From the NCBI RefSeq assembly GCF_000466485.1, contig NZ_KE992872.1, forward strand, positions 1 through 47,387: a stretch of DNA of 47,387 nt, in the 5' to 3' direction. Positions within the stretch are counted from its first letter, which is position 1, and every line of letters starts with the position of its first letter. Below the pieces are notes generated by a model. That model did no database searches and had not been told where the DNA came from. It was given only the letters and a program-made list of their open reading frames with translations. Source of the DNA: [Clostridium] symbiosum ATCC 14940 (GTDB lineage Bacteria > Bacillota > Clostridia > Lachnospirales > Lachnospiraceae). Below are positions 43,921 to 47,387 of this stretch, one piece after another. A program made the translations under genes and the position numbers.

Positions 43921-43967
43921 TCCGTGTTGCATTTTACACCACCATGCAACACGGAAATGCAACACGA
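43921..43967. repeat. Integrase-arm-like repeats near the attachment site
   Basis: TCCGTGTTGCAT and ATGCAACACGGA form a perfect 12-bp inverted repeat, with a further ATGCAACAC direct copy directly after. Repeated short sites next to an attachment site are typical of tyrosine-recombinase arm-binding sequences. Confidence 0.55.
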
Positions 43968-44030
43968 AAAGACAAGCGCGCGAACAGAATGGCAGCCGAT
44001 TTTGGCTGCCATTTCATTTTATTCTCTTTA

Positions 44031-44426
44031 TTATAATTCAACCTCGTTTGCTTCCCAAGCCCTAAGGAGCTTAAGATTAGGTAAAATTTCAGGATCATTA
44101 TAATATGCTTTTAATTCTTCAACAGAAGAATAAACACATTCACTATAATACGTTTCTCTGGTACGCGTATTTGATACAAGACAAATATAATTTTTTAGTT
44201 CTTTCAATTTACCATTAGTATCATATCCGTATCCCTTCCATTCTATCTCATCGTCTTCGTAATTGTTATTTTTACATCCGTCTATAAATTCTGCTATAAA
44301 TACAGTGGCTTTTGCTTTTTCTGCTTCCAGTACCGCAAACGCTTCTGCCTCTTCGTACGTGTTGAACCAAGCCGTTGAATCGCTGTCATAATTTTCATCT
44401 ATCGATACTGCATATTTTTTAATCAT
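44031..44426 (-). CDS. Acidic protein of unknown function on the mobile element
   Basis: 131 aa with AAGGAGGA before the ATG. It starts MIKKYAVSIDEN, then TAWFNTYEEAEAFAVLEAEKA. The same pattern (KKxYAVxIE, acidic loop, WYESYSEAYDAAEKA) opens the 84-aa protein at 46342, so they probably share a domain. It is rich in Glu and Asp with no signal peptide. Not recognised; possibly an accessory or host-interaction protein of the element. First gene inside the attachment site. Confidence 0.7.
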   Translation of the reverse strand: MIKKYAVSIDENYDSDSTAWFNTYEEAEAFAVLEAEKAKATVFIAEFIDGCKNNNYEDDEIEWKGYGYDTNGKLKELKNYICLVSNTRTRETYYSECVYSSVEELKAYYNDPEILPNLKLLRAWEANEVEL

Positions 44427-44542
44427 ATTCTTTTCTTCCTCCTTGATTTGTAGGGTCTAATTTGATATTATCTTTATAGATGGGGGAGCGGTGGCAAGCC
44501 CGCCCTCCTCTGTTTTCCTTAAAGCTTATTCTGTAGGCTTTT

Positions 44543-44674
44543 TTATTGCTGTCTTTCAGCTTCTTTGATTACCTTTTCAATAATCTCTTTTGCTTTATCT
44601 ACGTTTCCTGTTTCCATCAATGCTTGTATCGAGTACAGTAATGTCAAAAGTTCAAGTCTTGTCATTTCTTCCAT
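44543..44674 (-). CDS. 43-aa helical protein
   Basis: MEEMTRLELLTLLYSIQAL, then a charged helix ending IKEAERQQ. GAGGAGG lies 5 bases before the ATG, and a TTGACA-17-TATACT promoter lies upstream. Two predicted amphipathic helices; it may form dimers or bind a partner. Not recognised. It lies between the 131-aa gene and the XRE repressor on the same strand. Confidence 0.7.
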   Translation of the reverse strand: MEEMTRLELLTLLYSIQALMETGNVDKAKEIIEKVIKEAERQQ

Positions 44675-44706
44675 TTTTACCTCCTCTCTCCTCTTGCCCG
44701 GTAACT

Positions 44707-44731
44707 CGTTAAGGACTTGCCTTCCTTAACT
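44707..44731 (-). promoter_or_regulatory. Hairpin in the leader of the 43-aa gene
   Basis: An 8-bp perfect stem (GTTAAGGA with TCCTTAAC) directly downstream of the -10 on the minus strand. It could be an operator or a stabilising leader hairpin. Confidence 0.45.
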
Positions 44732-44737
44732 ATCTTT

Positions 44738-44766
44738 AGTATACACTATTTTTTATATAATGTCAA
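44738..44766 (-). promoter_or_regulatory. Promoter of the 43-aa gene
   Basis: TTGACA (44761-44766), a 17-base spacer and TATACT (44738-44743). The 29 bases match the plus-strand promoter at 45141-45169 at 27 positions, so the two promoters on either side of the XRE gene are near-identical and mirrored. Confidence 0.75.
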
Positions 44767-44824
44767 TATTTATTTATATTCTTTTTTATAAAATATAAAT
44801 GTATTAGTGTATTTTATATAATTT

Positions 44825-45049
44825 TTATATTATAGGTTCTCCAGTTTCTTTATCAATAAAAGATATCTTTAATTCTGCTCCAAGAGCCTCCGCAACCTTT
44901 TCAAGTTCTGATATTTTAAATGTATTCCTTTTATATTTGTTATTCATGTTCTGCGGGGTTTGCCCGGTTCTGCGGGCAAGTTCTGCCTCTGTGATATTTC
45001 CTCTTTTCACTCTGCAAAGATTAATATATTCTCTAACGTCTGTATGCAT
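44825..45049 (-). CDS. XRE-family repressor
   Basis: 74 aa. A single helix-turn-helix (TEAELARRTGQTPQNMNNKYKRN) of the Cro/cI-like XRE class with a short C-terminal tail. Its promoter (TTGACA-17-TATTAT, 45071-45099) is almost leaderless, with AGGAGG directly after the -10. It sits between mirrored promoters and beside a palindrome (45100-45121), so it is the likely switch regulator of the element's early genes. Confidence 0.88.
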   Translation of the reverse strand: MHTDVREYINLCRVKRGNITEAELARRTGQTPQNMNNKYKRNTFKISELEKVAEALGAELKISFIDKETGEPII

Positions 45050-45070
45050 ATGATATTCCTCCTTTTTTAT

Positions 45071-45121
45071 ATAATAAATTCTTTTTTATAATTTGTCAAT
45101 TATATAATTGATATTATATAA
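45071..45121 (-). promoter_or_regulatory. XRE promoter and operator palindrome
   Basis: Minus-strand TTGACA (45094-45099), 17 bases, TATTAT (45071-45076). Directly upstream is TTATATAAT-TGAT-ATTATATAA (45100-45121), a perfect 9-bp inverted repeat placed between this promoter and the divergent one. TTATATAA-like half-sites also occur in the spacers of the flanking promoters. Confidence 0.65.
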
Positions 45122-45140
45122 ATTATTTTACAAAAAAGTG

Positions 45141-45169
45141 TTGACAGTATATAAAAAATAATGTATACT
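45141..45169 (+). promoter_or_regulatory. Main rightward promoter of the mobile element
   Basis: TTGACA (45141-45146), a 17-base spacer and TATACT (45164-45169), divergent from the XRE gene. Start predicted near 45176, leading directly into the GC-rich structured leader. Confidence 0.8.
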
Positions 45170-45175
45170 TCAATC

Positions 45176-45460
45176 AGAAGCCAAGGATAACAACAAATTT
45201 AACCCGCCCCGGCCGGGTAACGCCGGGAGAACCATGCTGACCCTATCGGCATTACGGGGGCGGGTTAGCGAGCGCGTCCCGAGAGTTCGCCGGTATCGTT
45301 TTCGTGAATAACGAGTGTTCTCACATTCCGGGAGTATGCGTGAGAGCGAAAGGCGCAGGCACAAAAACCTGCATAGCAGGCGGGTGAAAGACCGCCCCGA
45401 GAGTTGCTGGCTTGGCGCGCTAAAAGAGGCACGGTTGCAACGTCATAGCAGGATAAAGGA
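45176..45460 (+). ncRNA. GC-rich structured leader, candidate new RNA
   Basis: About 280 bases of GC-rich sequence in an otherwise AT-rich element. A 10-bp stem (AACCCGCCCC with GGGGCGGGTT) closes a branched domain holding ATGCTGA/TCGGCAT. Further stems follow: TCTCAC/GTGAGA, GCAGG/CCTGC and GCGG/CCGC. CCCGAGAGTT occurs twice (about 45278 and 45397). Two short ORFs overlap it, so it may instead be a translated leader. No known family recognised. Confidence 0.5.
45234..45311 (+). CDS. Possible 25-aa arginine-rich leader peptide
   Basis: Starts MLTLSALRGR after CCGGGAGA and ends RYRFRE; nine of 25 residues are Arg or Lys. It lies within the structured leader. It could be a leader peptide or a chance frame. 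Confidence 0.25.
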   Translation: MLTLSALRGRVSERVPRVRRYRFRE

Positions 45461-45479
45461 GGGAGATTATGCTGGATAG
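45336..45479 (+). CDS. Possible 47-aa basic small protein
   Basis: Starts MRESERRRH after CCGGGAG and ends EGDYAG. It overlaps the start of the 138-aa gene by 11 bases. Strongly basic. Codon use follows the GC-rich leader, so it may be a chance frame over structured RNA. Confidence 0.25.
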   Translation: MRESERRRHKNLHSRRVKDRPESCWLGALKEARLQRHSRIKEGDYAG

Positions 45480-45885
45480 ATACATTGCGAAACAGATTAT
45501 ATTTGCTCAACTTGCTTCGGACGGAGGCAAGAAGGACAAAGAGGTATTAAACCGCATTTCCTCCTTTGTTCCTTTATCAAAAGTGCATTATAAGAAAGGG
45601 TATCACGCAAAGGATCACTGCATCATCAATGCGATCAGAGCAATACAGCGCAACCCGCAGAGTGGATTTAGATATCACGTAAAAGCGGATCGGACATTGT
45701 ACAGTGGCGCACATGTCTTTATTGTCTATTTTAACTTTAAGATAGGGGGGGAGCGCTATCAGATCAGCTTTCATACGTTTGACAATATGTGGCGATTTGT
45801 CAACCAGCAATGTGTCACGCGCTGGCAAAAAAAGTATAGCAGCAAAGAGGCAGTGATAAAGTTAGTTTACCATGTATACAAATAA
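45469..45885 (+). CDS. 138-aa basic protein of unknown function
   Basis: AAAGGAGGG lies 5 bases before the ATG. The sequence is rich in Lys, Tyr and Phe, with motifs LSKVHYKKGYHAKDHC and SGAHVFIVYFNFKIGGERYQISFHTFD. It resembles small mobile-element proteins whose beta-strand core handles nucleic acid, but no family is recognised. First full gene of the rightward operon. Confidence 0.7.
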   Translation: MLDRYIAKQIIFAQLASDGGKKDKEVLNRISSFVPLSKVHYKKGYHAKDHCIINAIRAIQRNPQSGFRYHVKADRTLYSGAHVFIVYFNFKIGGERYQISFHTFDNMWRFVNQQCVTRWQKKYSSKEAVIKLVYHVYK

Positions 45886-45931
45886 TAACCGCCCCGGTCC
45901 GGGATCAGGCCGGGAGAAAGAGAGAAAAATA

Positions 45932-46150
45932 ATGAGTGGCTTTGACGAATCAATGGCCTATGTCAAAAGATTCCAGGCTCTTATTGAATTTTGTGATAAC
46001 ATGGATACCGACGGGCTTAGTCCACTTTACAATCTTCTTCCGTTTAGCGAGAAATTAAGCGAAACGCCTTACAGAAAATCATCAATCCGGTATACAGATT
46101 TGCAGCTTGTTCTGGATAAATTCAGGGCGGCGTACAATCATAAAGCATAG
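45932..46150 (+). CDS. 72-aa protein of unknown function
   Basis: Starts MSGFDESMAYVKRFQ. The upstream in-frame start at 45872 lies in the previous gene's end and in a GC-rich leader (CCGCCCCGG, CCGGGAGAAA) repeated from 45202, so the later ATG is chosen. Mostly helical and acidic; not recognised. Confidence 0.6.
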   Translation: MSGFDESMAYVKRFQALIEFCDNMDTDGLSPLYNLLPFSEKLSETPYRKSSIRYTDLQLVLDKFRAAYNHKA

Positions 46151-46166
46151 TCAAAATAAAAAGGGC

Positions 46167-46205
46167 GGCGTCATAAGGGGAGAATAAATATCCTGTGGCG
46201 ACGCC
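46167..46205 (+). terminator. Weak hairpin after the 72-aa gene
   Basis: GGCGTC pairs with GACGCC around an AT-rich loop with an inner AGG/CCT. No T-tract, so termination is uncertain. Confidence 0.35.
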
Positions 46206-46262
46206 CTGTGATTTGTTAATATAGCCGAGTAACTTTATTTTTAAATTTAATTGGTATTTCTC

Positions 46263-46291
46263 TTGACATACAACCCATTGGGTGGTATAAT
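46263..46291 (+). promoter_or_regulatory. Promoter of the cas7 operon with spacer palindrome
   Basis: TTGACA (46263-46268), a 17-base spacer and TATAAT (46286-46291), a consensus promoter. The spacer contains the perfect palindrome ACCCATTGGGT (46273-46283), ideally placed for a repressor to block RNA polymerase. Confidence 0.8.
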
Positions 46292-46341
46292 AAATACATA
46301 AACAAGAGGTAAACAATTTCTAATAAAAAGGAGATACGAAG

Positions 46342-46596
46342 ATGAAAAAGGAGTATGCAGTTAATATCGAATTAGTAAACAGTGATAGCGAGTGGAATAC
46401 AGCCGATAGGGCTGACTGGTACGAGTCTTACAGCGAAGCATATGACGCAGCGGAAAAAGCATTTGAGGACCCGGATGTTATGGAAGCACATGTAAGTGTT
46501 TGGGAAGATGGCGAGATTGATGATTCCCCGCTTCGCATGGTTCGTGAAGATGGAGATGTTCGCCATTACAAGGGTGAAACACTGTTATGGGCATAA
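46342..46596 (+). CDS. 84-aa acidic protein
   Basis: AAGGAG precedes MKKEYAVNIELVNSD. It has many Asp and Glu residues and a WYESYSEAYDAAEKAFED helix. The N-terminal pattern matches the 131-aa protein at 44031. Small acidic proteins on mobile elements sometimes mimic DNA or inhibit nucleases, but nothing here shows that. It is the first gene of the promoter at 46263 and lies 13 bases before the HTH gene. Confidence 0.7.
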   Translation: MKKEYAVNIELVNSDSEWNTADRADWYESYSEAYDAAEKAFEDPDVMEAHVSVWEDGEIDDSPLRMVREDGDVRHYKGETLLWA

Positions 46597-46609
46597 AGGA
46601 GGAAAAGAG

Positions 46610-46987
46610 ATGTTATATACCACGTTTATTAGACTATGCGATGAAGCTATCAAGCACAATGAGCCGGAAGAGTTTATAATGAACCTCGGCTGGCAGGAAT
46701 GGATGAACAAAGCTGCCGATTCCGATGAAATCACAAAGGATTTGTCCCTGATTTTCGAACTTGCAGGCCTGGATTTTCCAGGCTTGCGCAAAAGACTTAA
46801 TGTCAGCATGGCAAAAATGTCAGCTATGTACCATATTTCGCTTAGGACGATAGAAAATTGGGAAGCTAAGTCATCGAATTTTCGGAACACAAAACCTTAT
46901 ATTATGGATTTCATCCGGTTTACGATTTTTGTCCGGGAAAAGGAGGGGGACGATGGATACCTCGGCCGTATTGAAGAACAGGATTGA
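46610..46987 (+). CDS. Helix-turn-helix protein coupled to cas7
   Basis: 125 aa from MLYTTFIRLCDEA; AAAGGAGG precedes this ATG, and the longer frame starting at 46496 lies in the previous gene. The C-terminal MAKMSAMYHISLRTIENWEA is a helix-turn-helix of the type that recognises DNA by a 'RTIENWE' helix (XRE/HTH_3-like). The N-terminal half is helical and unknown. Its end overlaps the cas7 start by 35 bases, so both are made from one message. It may regulate the operon through ACCCATTGGGT. Confidence 0.75.
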   Translation: MLYTTFIRLCDEAIKHNEPEEFIMNLGWQEWMNKAADSDEITKDLSLIFELAGLDFPGLRKRLNVSMAKMSAMYHISLRTIENWEAKSSNFRNTKPYIMDFIRFTIFVREKEGDDGYLGRIEEQD

Positions 46988-47387
46988 TTTCTGCGGCATT
47001 ATTGTTGCAGAAAGATGTAACCCGAATGGCGATCCGATTAATGGAAACGTCCCGCGACAAGATTTTAACGGAAATGGAATCATTACCGATGTCTGCTTGA
47101 AACGAAAAATACGAGATCGCCTTTCAGAAAATGGATATGATGTTTTTGTTGTTAAGCAAGAAGAACTGCTGGATGAACAGAAAAGCCTTCACGGAAAGGT
47201 AAAGGCGGAGCCAGGCATGGTTCTGGCTGCGAAATCAAAAGACAGGATTTCTTACCGTAAAATTGCCTGTGAAAAATGGATTGATGTCCGGGCATTTGGA
47301 CAGGTGTTTGCTTTCAAATCTTCCAAAGCGTCAAAAGAAGCCGAAGAAGAAGCAGGTATATCCGAATGTGTCCGGGGACCTGTTTCA
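46953..47387 (+). CDS. cas7: CRISPR-associated Cas7/Csd2, type I-C, partial
   Basis: The first 145 residues; the gene runs off the window. AGGAGGGGG precedes the ATG. IDFCGIIVAERCNPNGDPINGN, ITDVCLKRKIRD, WIDVRAFGQVFAFK and VRGPVS are the hallmark blocks of the Cas7/Csd2 backbone subunit of type I-C Cascade, which polymerises along the crRNA. In ordinary I-C operons cas3, cas5 and cas8c precede cas7; here a small acidic gene and an HTH gene do. It is carried by an integrated element. Whether other cas genes or an array follow cannot be seen. Confidence 0.88.
   Translation, partial: MDTSAVLKNRIDFCGIIVAERCNPNGDPINGNVPRQDFNGNGIITDVCLKRKIRDRLSENGYDVFVVKQEELLDEQKSLHGKVKAEPGMVLAAKSKDRISYRKIACEKWIDVRAFGQVFAFKSSKASKEAEEEAGISECVRGPVS

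Noticed and set aside
44480-44515. GC-rich hairpin between the 131-aa and 43-aa genes as a terminator
   Set aside because: Pairing is imperfect and there is no proper T-tract.
45170-45510. Minus-strand frames across the GC-rich leader
   Set aside because: They run against the strong rightward promoter and arise from GC-rich complementary stems.
44900-47387. CRISPR array near cas7
   Set aside because: No regularly spaced direct repeats of 28-37 bases were seen; the CCCGAGAGTT pair is only two copies.

Overview
Organism. The window looks like a gut Lachnospiraceae-type Clostridia chromosome, close to the [Clostridium] symbiosum / Enterocloster group. This is inferred from gene content: giant SpaA-repeat surface proteins, group B and sensory-type [FeFe] hydrogenases, a DarA-type c-di-AMP receptor, AGGAGG ribosome binding sites and ATPSEA-type linkers. 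No rRNA or complete tRNA is present to confirm it.

Layout. (1) About 1-22.7 kb is a cell-surface locus on the minus strand: a 671-aa DUF6273-like protein, a 1261-aa GLUG/Ig-like/wall-binding protein, a 4535-aa SpaA/Cna-B protein and a translationally coupled 299-aa wall-binding protein. A complete but tiny type I toxin-antitoxin module, a transglutaminase remnant and a flavin-binding split-barrel gene sit inside it. The locus is bounded by a 33-bp inverted repeat (1-33 and 22674-22706, 31/33 identical). The right copy is the base of a candidate structured RNA of about 180 nt. (2) 22.9-25.5 kb holds a GntR/YtrA-like regulator with an ABC-2 exporter, then a broken MATE gene. (3) 25.8-30.7 kb is a minus-strand operon: a thioredoxin-like [2Fe-2S] protein, a sensory [FeFe] hydrogenase with PAS domain, a SpoIIE/PP2C phosphatase and a group B-like [FeFe] hydrogenase. 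It reads as a redox or H2 sensing and signalling unit. (4) 31.2-34.6 kb holds a frameshifted small lipoprotein and an NMT1/SsuA-type ABC importer. (5) 34.6-43.6 kb is housekeeping: HAD hydrolase, Na+-dependent transporter, DarA, TetR regulator, acetolactate synthase IlvBN, MBL hydrolase, and a second inverted GntR/ABC-2 cassette paralogous to the first. (6) From about 43.8 kb to the end is an integrated mobile element. It starts with a displaced tRNA 3' end and host terminator, then integrase-arm-like repeats, then an AT-rich regulatory region with an XRE repressor between mirrored promoters, a GC-rich structured leader, small unknown genes, and a cas7 (Csd2, type I-C) gene running off the edge without cas3, cas5 or cas8c upstream.

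A dispersed family of small repeats with GTTACTGTTCACA-like inverted ends occurs within two operons and several intergenic spaces. Its ends change together, which preserves base pairing.

Most interesting leads: the mobile-element cas7 operon with its HTH partner and structured leader RNA; the inverted repeat and RNA bordering the surface locus; the type I toxin-antitoxin module; the covarying repeat family; and the sensory-hydrogenase operon.
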